Source: Gillisia hiemivivida (GTDB taxonomy: Bacteria > Bacteroidota > Bacteroidia > Flavobacteriales > Flavobacteriaceae). Taken from it: 64,000 nucleotides of DNA. Shown in pieces: positions 1 to 8,628 of this stretch (position 1 is its first letter; every line of letters starts with the position of its first letter). The stretch spans positions 1 to 64,000 of the forward strand of contig NZ_VORY01000018.1 of NCBI RefSeq assembly GCF_007997295.1, read 5' to 3'. Position numbers and translations under genes: made by a program. The notes under the pieces are model-generated. The model was given only the letters and a program-made list of their open reading frames with translations. It ran no database searches and had not been told where the DNA came from.

Positions 1-342
1 CAAAATAGGTTACAAGCACTTCAGGAAGTAATAAATTAGCTATCGCTAATAACTTGTCTGAGGACATAGAAATTTTAAAGCAAAGTTCTCCTATTTTTAG
101 TTACTCCACAACTTTTTGTGTTGAGCCTTTTTGGATCATGACTAATTGTTGTGTTTATGCAAAAATTGTGGTTAATCTAAATAGGAAAAAATCTACGTTT
201 CTAACCCCTCTGAACTTTGCTCTAAAAGTTTTTAATTTTGGCGTTGAAGGATGCTGCTGAAGCTATGCAAAATACTATGGGAGTAGTTTAGCCCCAATAA
301 GTTCGGAGTGATATTTTAAATTTCAATTAATACCTTTGAAAT
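1..342. other. Left edge without a confident gene
   Basis: The first 39 bases read as an open frame ending in TAG (final residues QNRLQALQEVIN), which could be the 3' tail of a gene lying left of the window, but this is too short to identify. The rest is AT-rich and holds no ORF with a recognisable product. Confidence 0.3.
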
Positions 343-510
343 ATGAAATACAAGAAATGGAGTCTAGAAGAAAAGCTAGAAATTCAATCATCTTCAGATG
401 AACTAGGCAACAGGAAAATTAAGACAAATCATGCTGTTTTGATTTATTCTTTTCAGTTATTTAGTTCGTTTACCTACACGGTTGCTTGCGGTTTGCAGGT
501 AAAGGTTTGA
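343..510 (+). pseudogene. IS3-family transposase OrfA fragment
   Basis: An ATG at 343 opens a 55-codon frame. Its first ~20 residues (MKYKKWSLEEKLEI, then a Ser/Glu-rich turn) match the start of the helix-turn-helix OrfA of IS3-type transposases. After about codon 25 the similarity stops and the frame runs into the attC-like repeat that starts near 494. No OrfB, DDE domain or terminal inverted repeat is visible nearby. I read it as a truncated relic of an insertion sequence, cut by later rearrangement. The call rests on the N-terminal motif only. Confidence 0.5.
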
Positions 511-640
511 TATATGAAATGTAGTACAGGAAATAAGTACTTTCGTTTCGGATAAACAAAAGTCGAATTTAAAAATTTGGCGACTTCCCAAAAATACACT
601 AACCATTGGGGTTTACAATGTCTCGCACTATGTTTAATAA
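494..640. repeat. attC-like repeat, second subtype
   Basis: The left end (CAGGTAAAGGTTTGATATATG) closely resembles the left end of the repeat at 35126-35306 (CAGGTAAGGGTCTTGTATATG), and both contain a TTGGCGACTT/TTGGCGGACTT segment near the right end. It lies directly downstream, in the gene's sense, of the minus-strand gene 664-1026, which is the position an attC site has in a cassette. Confidence 0.45.
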
Positions 641-663
641 ATTTATTTGCCTTATACGAGAGC

Positions 664-1026
664 CTACGATTCGTTATTAGTAATGAGCTGCTTTAATTCA
701 TTGCTCTCCAAAGCTTTTTCTAAATTAGCTTTAACATACGAAAACCTATTAAAAAATCTCCTGCTATTCAAAGGAGTAAGCTTTACTGTATAGTCTTCGG
801 ATATTTCTTCAATTTTTACTTTCATTCCGTCCAGAGATTTATAGTTCGCAATGGCGCCTCGTTTAATAATAAAGTTTGGCTTTGGGAAGTGTAGATAGTT
901 AAAAGGGATATTAGAATCCTTACTAATCGTTAGGATATCCCCAGGTTTCAAATTATCATATTTGTCTTGGCTAAAAGAAATATTTGACATTAATAAAAAC
1001 GTTAGTAAAATTAATGCGTTTTTCAT
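664..1026 (-). CDS. Small secreted protein of unknown function
   Basis: This encodes 120 residues. An N-terminal signal peptide (MKNALILLTFLLMSNISFSQ) predicts export to the periplasm. The mature part begins with a hydrophilic LKPGDILTI segment, followed by a basic FIIKRGAIANYKSLDG stretch and a C-terminal FFNRF..VKANLEKALES motif. This pattern is common among short Flavobacteriaceae proteins, some of which I recall carrying a doubtful 'dihydroorotase' label; no catalytic motif supports that label. The gene is monocistronic, has an attC-like repeat directly downstream, and sits in decayed accessory DNA, so it may be cassette-borne. Confidence 0.7.
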   Translation of the reverse strand: MKNALILLTFLLMSNISFSQDKYDNLKPGDILTISKDSNIPFNYLHFPKPNFIIKRGAIANYKSLDGMKVKIEEISEDYTVKLTPLNSRRFFNRFSYVKANLEKALESNELKQLITNNES

Positions 1027-1240
1027 ATTGCTTGCATTTAAAGGTTAAACAATGTTTAAATCAATTCGATAATTTCTAATAAATGTTTATTCGGTAAATA
1101 TTAGGTGCATTAATTAAGAATAAACAATATTTATACAGCTGTTTTTTAATAAAACTAAAATAAAAAAAATACATAGAATAAAAGTGAAGCTCACGTTAAA
1201 ATTTCTGACGTGTTCAAGAAAATTTCACCCCACTGTCATG

Positions 1241-1357
1241 ATTTACGAAACTAGCGTGGTGGATGGACGTTAACTTGTCGGCTCGGAAGATTGTTACTTG
1301 CCCTCTAAAATATACTTTTCAGTGGAATGCCTGCTATTTGAGATAAACACTGCTGTA
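1241..1357. repeat. attC-like repeat (isolated copy)
   Basis: It contains the core shared with the 31-37 kb repeats: ACTTGTCGGCT, TTGTTACTTG, CTCTAAAATATACTTTTCA, then GGAATGCCTGCTATTTG. The outer arms are degenerate. It lies just 3' of the minus-strand methyltransferase remnant at 1382-1738, matching the gene-then-repeat order of the main array. Confidence 0.6.
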
Positions 1358-1381
1358 TGTATTTTATTATCAACAATAAGG

Positions 1382-1738
1382 TTACTTCTTTTTTGTGCCA
1401 ACAAACCTGATTACTTTACCTGTTCCATAGTGATAAAGTCCTTCTTTCAATTCAATTTCAACTTCTTCAAGCTGGATAATTTCAAAGTCGGGAAAGTCGT
1501 TTTTAATTGAATCTATAGTAAATAACATCTCTATTTTATTTGGATCTCCAACACTGGGGTTTGTGTTTTTCAGAGCAAAATTTCCAGTACTAAAACCTTC
1601 AAGGATAATAATTCCTTTAGGCATTATCAAATGGGAAATTTTTTTATGATATTTAGATAATAGGGGTAATGGGAAATGTGCATAAATCAAAGCTGCACAG
1701 TCATATTGTTCATTTATGATATAAACTAATATAGTATT
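1382..1738 (-). pseudogene. Truncated class I SAM-dependent methyltransferase
   Basis: The frame reads YDCAALIYAHFPLPLL, then GIIILEGFS and a C-terminal VIRFVGTKKK. This is the C-terminal half of a small class I methyltransferase of the TehB-like group, in which the GGIIILE-type strand follows the SAM-binding core. The frame continues upstream of the first possible start (TTG at 1690) to a stop at about 1741, and no SAM-binding glycine motif is present, so the N-terminal half is missing. It is followed by an attC-like repeat. The remnant is probably non-functional. Confidence 0.65.
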
Positions 1739-1947
1739 TTAAAAAGGTTATTTCTTAGCGAATCGTGGAACCAAATTTTCGGAAATTACGTATGCTTAGA
1801 ATAATAAATTTATGAAATAGCGCCTTCACCAATTGATAGAAGTATTCTGAATTTCTTTCACAATGCTAAGATTTTACAGTTGCAAAACTCTTCATTACTG
1901 TTGCACTACCCCTGAAAAACGATAATAAAGCAGCATTTTAGAGGCTT

Positions 1948-2035
1948 ATTCTTTGCAAAGAAGAACCCACAATGAAAGTTGTAAATTTTTTTTATTTATT
2001 GGAACGGCTCAAACCTCTTGGGTTTGAAAGTCGTA
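1948..2035 (+). repeat. ~88-bp repeat, left copy
   Basis: It is a direct repeat of 6055-6145. Shared segments are GCAAAGA(A/G)GAA(A/C)CCACAA, TTTTTTATTTATTGGAACGG and GAGTTTGAAAG/GGGTTTGAAAG. The pair brackets the two-component locus 2304-6018 in the same orientation. Confidence 0.75.
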
Positions 2036-2045
2036 GAAAAGAATA

Positions 2046-2081
2046 AAAACCACTAGCAAACATATGTTTGTTAGTGGTTTT
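2046..2081. terminator. Long near-perfect hairpin, putative terminator
   Basis: AAAACCACTA pairs with TAGTGGTTTT and CAAACAT with ATGTTTG, giving an almost uninterrupted stem of about 17 bp. It lies downstream of the minus-strand kinase gene and has A/T runs at both ends, so it could terminate transcription from either side. Confidence 0.5.
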
Positions 2082-2303
2082 AGACAATTCATCGAATTTT
2101 AAAAACGATTTATTGTTTTAAAGATTAGAGAAATTGCATTTACTAATGCCCTTAAAAAAATATTAAAGCCCTACCTAAAATATATTTTTCGAGGACAATG
2201 CTATATATAAAGCTGCAACTTCCCCTAATTTTTTATAAATCTAAATTTTATGTTAAAGCGAAGTTTGCTCGTTTAGTAAACGTGTGGATTTTGAAAGTAA
2301 TCG

Positions 2304-5288
2304 TTATATCGGCAATGTAATGATAATGGTAGTACCTTTATTTTTTGCTGAAATTATTTGTATTGCTTTTTCAATATTGTAGCCAAGCAACGATAAACGC
2401 TCCTTAACCAAGGTAACTCCTTTGGATTTGTGCAATTTATTGGTGGAATTTGAAGGAAAACCTATACCATTGTCTTCAATTTTACATTCTAATACTCCAT
2501 CTGACAACAACTTGAAAGAAACTTTTAAGGTTGGATTGCTGATACGAGGTGGAAAAGCGTGAACAAATACATTTTCCACAAAAGTCTGTAGTAACATCGT
2601 GGGGATTTCAACATCATACACATCAATTAAAGGATCTATTTCAATTATCACCTTAATTGTATTATTGAATCGGGTATTTTCAACCCGAATATAGGATTGC
2701 AAATATTCAATTTCTTCAATCAATAAAAATGTTGGTTTTGTACAATGGTCCAGGTTAAGCCTGATTAATTTGGAGAAATCACCTAAAAATAAGGTAGCAT
2801 TGTCTATATCACTGTCCATAATATAGTTTTGAATGGAATTCATGGCATTAAAGATAAAATGCGGATTCATCTGCGACAATAAAGCTTCCATTTTAGTTTC
2901 TTCCAAACGCTTTTGAATCAATCCTTTTTGTATTTCAAAATTTTTAGTTTGCTTTATTTGAAATCTATAAATACTATAAACTACTATAGATATTGTGAAC
3001 ATGATCAATAATAGAAACCACCAGGTTTTCCAAAAAGGAGGAAGTATAGCCAATTTTAATAAGGACTGTGTATAACTTAAACCGGTGCTTCCATCTATCA
3101 CTCTTACGTCTACATTGTAATTTTCTGTTGGTAAAAAAGGCAGGAATATTTCTGGTTTAGAGGAAGGTAGACTCCAGTTTTCATTTGGGTTTAATCGATA
3201 TTGATGGGTTAATTTATGCGGATAAGGATGTGCGTTGGTGCTAAATTTAAGCAATACCGTATTTTCATTATGCGGTAAAGATATGTTCTCTTTATCGGCG
3301 AATTGTCCCAGCGGAAATTTATTGTTGTTGATAGAAATTCCTTTGAGGTTTATCTGATTTACTAAAGCATTAGAATTGCTTATCACGTCCAGATTTATGG
3401 TATAAAACCCATTTTCACTTCCAATAGACAATTTATTTTGATTGACTTCGGCACTTAATAAAGGCTGTTTCAGCCCTTGTTCTTCATCTAAAAATATAAA
3501 TCGGTCGTTTTTATAAAGCGTTAATCCTTTTTCTGTCCCAATTAATAAGGTTCCTTTATATTCCTTCAAAAAGGAAATGGAATTCCCCTTAATTTTAGCT
3601 CTCGGGATTTTTTTTAGGATATTAAATGAGGCTTCATCATTTACAATAAACACATCGCCAAATTCATTTGAAATTACCAGATTTTTTCCTAAAGCGCTAA
3701 TGTGTTTTAATTTTTTTTCTTTCCAAATTCCATTTTGTAAATAGGACTTAAACCCATTGTTTTCCCACACAAAAAGGCCTGAAAAAACTGACAAGAAATA
3801 AGTTTTATTAGCCTGTTGTAGACTATTTACCACCATTGTGGGCGTTTGGGGATCTTCTTGTTTAAAATAGGTGTATTTAAAAACTCCCAGATCGCTATAC
3901 ATTCTAACGCCACCATAAGGATTTGTTTCTATAAGATTCCCGGCTTCTGTAAAATTGATCTCTTCTGAATGCAATGGTAAATATTGGTGCAATTCCCCCG
4001 AGATTCTTATGGCAAATATCCCAATATTGGTATTTATCCAATAAATATCTTGGGATACTTGTATATCGTAAAAACTAATATCTTTTGCCTTTGTCGAATA
4101 GTCCAGTTCATAAAAATTATCCTGGTGTTTTGGCAACGGCAACTTGGTGTTTAACAAATGTTTTTCTTGCCATTTTTTAAGTTGGGGCAACGTGATTTTA
4201 GTTTCATTTTCAGCGCTTTTTAAAATGATACCGTCATTTAATAGTACTGCGGAAGTGTTTTTTGTTTTGGCAAATCCAATGATATTTTTTCCCTGGAGTT
4301 TATTGAATTTTATTTGATTGTTTAAATTAATTTCAAACAATCCCGAATCTTTGGTTCCTACATATAATTTTTCAAACCTTGCATTATAGGCCAATGAGAT
4401 TACCTTATTACTTAACACATTGAAATCTGAAGCTCTGGAAATTAACTGATTACCTTTAACTTCATAAATCCCTCCATTACTGCCATATATTCCCCAAGCT
4501 GCCGCAAATATTTTATGGTCACCAGTTTTAACATAATCCCAAATAATGGAATGTCCATGTTTTTTTAATGGGATTGAATCCTTTTCCTTTACATAAACAT
4601 CAATCTTACTTTTTGTGAAAAAACCTTTATTACTGCTATAAATACTGTCATTATCTACCAAAACGGAATAAATGTATTTATGATCATTCACTTCAACCAA
4701 GATTTTTTGATCATTCTTATTAAGAATCTTATAGACTCCGGAATTATAAGTGACAACGTGAACTTGATTCTTATATTCAAAAAAGTCCTGAACCCTAAAT
4801 AGCTCATTACCGGGGTTTTCATTTAAAGAAAGTACTTTATAGGTGTTGATGTCAATTATAGAAACACCATTACTGGTGCCAACAAACATGTGATTTCCAT
4901 AAGAAAATAGCTTGGTGATTTCGTTATGAACCACTCCGTCTTTTTCTGAAATCACTTTAAACTTAACACCATCATAAATGCTGACACCTTCGCCATAGCT
5001 TCCAAACCACAACTTTTTATTCTTATCTTCTGCAATGGCCCAACAGCTGTTTAAAGCCAAACCATCCTCTTCAAAAAAGGTTGTAAAAACGTCATTTTCT
5101 TTTTTAACAACTCCGTTTTCAGTGCCAATCCATAGAATATTGTTGCTGTCTACCAACAAAGATCTAACGGCATTGTTTGGCAATTCTGTGGCTGCAGTAT
5201 AATTTTTACTGGGATAGTTTTGGGAAAACGCTAGGTTAACCCACAAAAAAAGGAATAGGAAAAGTTTAATGATTTTGTAGGATGGCAT
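2304..5288 (-). CDS. Beta-propeller sensor histidine kinase, LytS type
   Basis: This is a one-component-like sensor of about 994 residues. A signal peptide or anchor (KLFLFLFLWVNLAFSQ) is followed by a long periplasmic region with repeated 'LWIGTENGV / LYVGTKDSGL' motifs typical of two-component-regulator propeller (Reg_prop) blades. A Y_Y_Y-type beta domain ends near residue 750, then one transmembrane helix, and a cytoplasmic His_kinase domain with NPHFIFNAMNS near residue 805 and an ATPase domain (ENVFVHA, DNGIGF). It likely senses an extracellular polymer or nutrient and phosphorylates the adjacent regulator. I chose the ATG at 5288, ahead of the signal peptide; the longer frame to 5336 would bury it. 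It overlaps the regulator gene by 23 bp, indicating translational coupling. Confidence 0.9.
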   Translation of the reverse strand: MPSYKIIKLFLFLFLWVNLAFSQNYPSKNYTAATELPNNAVRSLLVDSNNILWIGTENGVVKKENDVFTTFFEEDGLALNSCWAIAEDKNKKLWFGSYGEGVSIYDGVKFKVISEKDGVVHNEITKLFSYGNHMFVGTSNGVSIIDINTYKVLSLNENPGNELFRVQDFFEYKNQVHVVTYNSGVYKILNKNDQKILVEVNDHKYIYSVLVDNDSIYSSNKGFFTKSKIDVYVKEKDSIPLKKHGHSIIWDYVKTGDHKIFAAAWGIYGSNGGIYEVKGNQLISRASDFNVLSNKVISLAYNARFEKLYVGTKDSGLFEINLNNQIKFNKLQGKNIIGFAKTKNTSAVLLNDGIILKSAENETKITLPQLKKWQEKHLLNTKLPLPKHQDNFYELDYSTKAKDISFYDIQVSQDIYWINTNIGIFAIRISGELHQYLPLHSEEINFTEAGNLIETNPYGGVRMYSDLGVFKYTYFKQEDPQTPTMVVNSLQQANKTYFLSVFSGLFVWENNGFKSYLQNGIWKEKKLKHISALGKNLVISNEFGDVFIVNDEASFNILKKIPRAKIKGNSISFLKEYKGTLLIGTEKGLTLYKNDRFIFLDEEQGLKQPLLSAEVNQNKLSIGSENGFYTINLDVISNSNALVNQINLKGISINNNKFPLGQFADKENISLPHNENTVLLKFSTNAHPYPHKLTHQYRLNPNENWSLPSSKPEIFLPFLPTENYNVDVRVIDGSTGLSYTQSLLKLAILPPFWKTWWFLLLIMFTISIVVYSIYRFQIKQTKNFEIQKGLIQKRLEETKMEALLSQMNPHFIFNAMNSIQNYIMDSDIDNATLFLGDFSKLIRLNLDHCTKPTFLLIEEIEYLQSYIRVENTRFNNTIKVIIEIDPLIDVYDVEIPTMLLQTFVENVFVHAFPPRISNPTLKVSFKLLSDGVLECKIEDNGIGFPSNSTNKLHKSKGVTLVKERLSLLGYNIEKAIQIISAKNKGTTIIITLPI

Positions 5289-6018
5289 TAATAAACTCTT
5301 CTTCTTTTCGAAAAGAAACAGGAAGTTTCTCTCCATTGGTTAATTCAACTTCCTTATTTGCTTTATTGTACCTAACCAAATAATTTAAATTAATGACGTA
5401 GGTTTTATGAATTCTTTTAAAAGTAGAGGATGGAAGTATTTCCTCAACAAATTTCAAAGTTTTTGTGGCCGTTTTCGTGATGCCGTCAATTTTTTTAATG
5501 CAACAATAGTTACTTTCAGCCTTGCAATATAATATTTGGTTTGAATGAATCAGTTCAAATCCTTCAAGCGTCGGAAAAGCAATTTTACTAACGTTCTGGT
5601 CGTTTACATTCAGATTTTCAAGTAATAGCGACAATTTCTTTTGGGCGAAACTCCCATCAATTCTAGTCTCAAACCTTTTTATGGCGTCAGATAGATCCAA
5701 ATGATTTATTGGTTTCAATAAATAATCCAGTGCACTTCTCTTAATTGCCTTAATGGCAAACTGATTGTAAGCAGTGGTAAATATGACTTCAAATTTTATA
5801 ACCTCAAAATACTTGAACAATTCAAACCCATTTTTTTCAGGCATTTGGATGTCTAAAAAAACCAAGTCCGGTTCGTGTTTCTTGATAGCAAGCGCACCCG
5901 AATCTACCGAATTGCATTTTGCCACGATATTAAATTTATTGGGAAAATACCTGTCAAGAGTTTTCTCCAATAGACTTTGGGCATTTATTTCATCGTCAAT
6001 AATTACTGCTTTTATCAT
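5266..6018 (-). CDS. LytTR-family response regulator
   Basis: This 250-residue regulator has an N-terminal receiver domain with acidic residues at D8/D9, the likely phosphorylation site D56 in VFLDIQMPEKNG, and the conserved K in LLKPIN near 103. The C-terminal LytTR DNA-binding domain runs from about 150 to 250 (FKRIHKTYVINLNYLVRY, LPVSFRKEEEF). It is the first gene of a two-gene operon and its 3' end overlaps the kinase start. It is the expected partner of the propeller kinase; its target genes cannot be read from the sequence. Confidence 0.93.
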   Translation of the reverse strand: MIKAVIIDDEINAQSLLEKTLDRYFPNKFNIVAKCNSVDSGALAIKKHEPDLVFLDIQMPEKNGFELFKYFEVIKFEVIFTTAYNQFAIKAIKRSALDYLLKPINHLDLSDAIKRFETRIDGSFAQKKLSLLLENLNVNDQNVSKIAFPTLEGFELIHSNQILYCKAESNYCCIKKIDGITKTATKTLKFVEEILPSSTFKRIHKTYVINLNYLVRYNKANKEVELTNGEKLPVSFRKEEEFINAILQNH

Positions 6019-6054
6019 AAAATAAAACTACAACTAAATGCTGAGTTGCTAAAC

Positions 6055-6145
6055 TCTTTTTCCGCAAAGAGGAAACCACAACTAAAGGTGTAGGTTTTTT
6101 TATTTATTGGAACGGCTCAGAGCTTTTGAGTTTGAAAGCATCAAG
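6055..6145 (+). repeat. ~88-bp repeat, right copy
   Basis: This is the second copy of the direct repeat at 1948-2035, with the same orientation and about 75-80% identity by eye. It begins about 37 bp upstream of the response-regulator start codon, so it may overlap that gene's promoter region. Confidence 0.75.
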
Positions 6146-6334
6146 TAGCATTGTTGTCAATTGGACAAAAATATTTGATAATCTATACCAAAATAATCCC
6201 ATATTTTTCACCCTTCTGGACTGTCTCTTTCTCTGCTTTTCATTTTCGATATCTATTGCTTCTCACCAATCTTTAATCCTCTAAGACTTCAGTAGCCAAG
6301 TCTTAGGTCTTGATTTTTTCATTTCAGTGGACTT

Positions 6335-6465
6335 TTAATCCCTCATTGAGGGTTTAATTCCCCGAGGCCTGCCCGAAAAGAATTTCATTCAGGCGGGCTT
6401 GCCTCGAATTTTTAAAAGTATTTACCAAGTTATACCTCGTGGGCTTGCCCCGAGGTTCTTGATTA
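6335..6465. repeat. REP-like intergenic element, copy 1
   Basis: It starts with the palindrome CCCTCATTGAGGG, continues with CCCGAGGCCTGCCCGAA facing TTCAGGCGGGCTTGCCTCG (inverted repeat), and ends with CTCGTGGGCTTGCCCCGAGG. The same order of elements recurs at 8505, 20405, 43513 and 57667, with a partial copy at 27901. Confidence 0.85.
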
Positions 6466-6624
6466 GATTTTCGAGGTATCCCGAAAGCTGTTGGGATGGG
6501 GAACCTGCCCAGCCGGTGAGGCGGGTTAAAAACTTAATAAGGAATTAAGAAAAACATGACGTAAATTGTATGAGTTAAGAATCTGAAATAATCAAATTGT
6601 AAACCCTTTTTAGCAATACAGATT

Positions 6625-8328
6625 ATGAAATTTGTAGGTAGTCAGTTAGTATTTTACTTGAGAGACAGAGACTTTAAAAGAAACTCTAAGATACTTCTTA
6701 GATATCTGGCTCTTTTGGGAATTGTCATCATAATCTATTCTGTTCTTTTCCATATTATAATGGCTCAGGTTGAAGGCCATTATCATTCATGGATTACTGG
6801 GTTTTACTGGACACTTACAGTGATGAGTACGCTTGGTTTTGGAGATATCACCTTCGAATCTGATATAGGTCGGCTTTTCAGTATAATAGTTTTACTGTCT
6901 GGGATTATTATGTTACTGATAGTTTTGCCTTTTGCATTTATTAGGCATTTTTACGTTCCTCTTTTAGAGTCCCAGGACAAAAACAGGGTTCCGCGTCAAG
7001 TTCCTGAGGGAACAAAAGATCATATTTTAATATGTTCTTATGATGTTATAGCAAGAGATCTAATGGAACGATTGAAACAAGAGAAGACTCTTTTTTATGT
7101 TATCGAAAACGATCTGCCAAAAGCGCTTGAATATCATGATGAGCGTGTTCCCGTAATATTTGGGGAATTGGATAGCCAGGAAACCTATATCCGTGCCCAT
7201 ATTAAGGATGCGAAAATGATTGTTGTTAATAGAGATGACATTCTAAACACCAAGATCATTCTCACCATACGGGTCATAGCTCCTACCATACCTATTGTTG
7301 CTATAGCCACTGATGATGAATCGGTTCATGTACAGGAATTGAGTGGCGCAAATCACGTACTACCTGTGAAAAGATGGCTTGGCGAACAACTGGCCAACAG
7401 GGTAAATGCGCAACATGCAAGATCTATAGGACAATATGAAGATCTGTTTATCGCAGAATTGCCCGTTATCTATACTCATCTGGTTTCTAAAACCATTAAG
7501 GAAGCCGGACTGAGACAAAAATTCGGGGTTAGTATTGTGGCAATCTGGGAGCGAGGTAGGTTGAAACCAGTGCATGGTAATGAAAAACTAACCTACCAAA
7601 GTGTTTTGGTGATAATTGGAAATAAAGATCAACTCCAAAGCATTGATGAGCTGATCTACGATCGCAATATAAACCCTAATCCAGTTCTGGTAATTGGAGG
7701 AGGGAAGGTAGGCCTGGCTGCGGTAAAATTACTACGTAAAAACGACATCCTGGTGAATCTAATTGATAAGGATCCGGAGATATGTAAAAAAGCAAGGCAA
7801 TTTTGTAATAAGGTATTCGCTGGACGGGCCTCAGATTATGAGCTGCTAAAAACAGCTGGAGTATTGGAAGCTCCTTCGGTATTGTTATCTACCAATGATG
7901 ACACTATGAATATTTATCTCGCATCCTATTGCCGTCAATTAAACAAGGAATTGAGAATAGTGAGCCGGATCTCAGAAGCTCGAAATATTGATATTATCCA
8001 TAGGGCAGGAGCTAATTTTGTATTGAGTTATGCTACTTTGGGATCCGAAGCAGTTTTGGCTATTTCCAAAGGTCAGGAACTAACTGTTCTTGGAGAAGAT
8101 ATTAGCTTATTTATTACCCCAACACCTTCTTCATTAGAAGGTAAATCTCTCGCAGAATCGGGTATAGGTGCTAAAACAGGACTCTCAGTCATTGCCATAA
8201 AAGAAAATTCACAAGTTCTTACCCTCTTAACAGCAAATACTCTACTACCCCGGGGAGCTGAAATAGTTATGCTTGGAAATACTGAAATGAGAAATAAATT
8301 CAATGAAATATTTTTGGGACAAGTCTGA
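6625..8328 (+). CDS. Potassium channel with two RCK/TrkA domains
   Basis: This is an inner-membrane K+ channel subunit of 567 residues. Two transmembrane helices (about 25-47 and 84-108) flank a pore loop with the selectivity filter TLGFGD at 69-74. The filter has Phe where the textbook signature has Tyr, a known variant. Two cytoplasmic RCK units follow: the first starts near 130 (HILICSYDVIARDL), the second near 350 with a clear nucleotide-binding VIGGGKVGLAAVKLL motif. TrkA-C-like segments follow each. Ligand-gated K+ flux is the likely role. It is monocistronic, with a structured repeat immediately after the stop. Confidence 0.9.
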   Translation: MKFVGSQLVFYLRDRDFKRNSKILLRYLALLGIVIIIYSVLFHIIMAQVEGHYHSWITGFYWTLTVMSTLGFGDITFESDIGRLFSIIVLLSGIIMLLIVLPFAFIRHFYVPLLESQDKNRVPRQVPEGTKDHILICSYDVIARDLMERLKQEKTLFYVIENDLPKALEYHDERVPVIFGELDSQETYIRAHIKDAKMIVVNRDDILNTKIILTIRVIAPTIPIVAIATDDESVHVQELSGANHVLPVKRWLGEQLANRVNAQHARSIGQYEDLFIAELPVIYTHLVSKTIKEAGLRQKFGVSIVAIWERGRLKPVHGNEKLTYQSVLVIIGNKDQLQSIDELIYDRNINPNPVLVIGGGKVGLAAVKLLRKNDILVNLIDKDPEICKKARQFCNKVFAGRASDYELLKTAGVLEAPSVLLSTNDDTMNIYLASYCRQLNKELRIVSRISEARNIDIIHRAGANFVLSYATLGSEAVLAISKGQELTVLGEDISLFITPTPSSLEGKSLAESGIGAKTGLSVIAIKENSQVLTLLTANTLLPRGAEIVMLGNTEMRNKFNEIFLGQV

Positions 8329-8329
8329 A

Positions 8330-8385
8330 AAATGAATAAAATTTAGCATTGCCTTTTCTAGCGTGGCGTGGGTTTCCATGCTTGC
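8330..8385 (+). repeat. Short structured repeat after K+ channel
   Basis: It shares AAATGAATAAAA, TAGCAT and AGCGTGGCGTGGGTTTC with 12793-12850. AGCAT can pair with ATGCT around an inner stem, suggesting a small folded RNA or transcript-end structure. Function unknown. Confidence 0.5.
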
Positions 8386-8504
8386 CCGGGATTCACTTCA
8401 TAGGATCAACGCAGTTAATCCTCCTTCTCCGAAAAAAAACCCGTTATTAGATTGCCAACGTGGCTTTTTTTTAAGATGACTACTTAGATTATACTATCTC
8501 TTCG

Positions 8505-8628
8505 TTAATCCCTCATTGAGGGTTTAATTCCCCGAGGCCTGCCCGATACGTTCAGGCGGGCTTGCCTCGAATTTTAAAAGTATTTTTTCAATTCATAGCT
8601 CGTTGTCTTGCCCCGAAGTTCTTGATTT
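8505..8628. repeat. REP-like intergenic element, copy 2
   Basis: It has the same CCCTCATTGAGGG and CGAGGCCTGCCCGA/CAGGCGGGCTTGCCTCG order as copy 1. Its right end overlaps the 3' end of the oxidoreductase gene 8593-10923, so the element supplies that gene's last ~11 codons and stop. Confidence 0.85.

Larger units (their letters stand above)
1739..2303. other. Intergenic region with repeat and hairpin
   Basis: No gene is supported. The stretch holds a copy of the ~88-bp repeat (1948-2035) and a long hairpin (2046-2081). The remainder is AT-rich. Confidence 0.5.
6019..6624. other. Intergenic region with two repeat families
   Basis: No gene is supported. It holds the right copy of the ~88-bp repeat (6055-6145) and a REP-like element (6335-6465), followed by a further GC-richer inverted segment at 6478-6530 (CCGAAAGCTGTTGGG and GCCGGTGAGGCGGG). 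Confidence 0.5.

Noticed and set aside
54-260. 68-codon open frame near the left edge
   Set aside because: No family features, codon use or start context; it overlaps degraded DNA.
1382-1510. Plus-strand frame 1298-1510
   Set aside because: It covers the attC-like repeat and the antisense of the methyltransferase remnant.
6625-8328. Programmed selectivity change from the GFG filter
   Set aside because: GFG is a known functional variant of GYG in K+ channels with RCK domains.
8330-8385. Known riboswitch (molybdenum cofactor or similar) at the structured repeat
   Set aside because: It lies downstream of stop codons, not in a leader, and I see no match to a known aptamer core.
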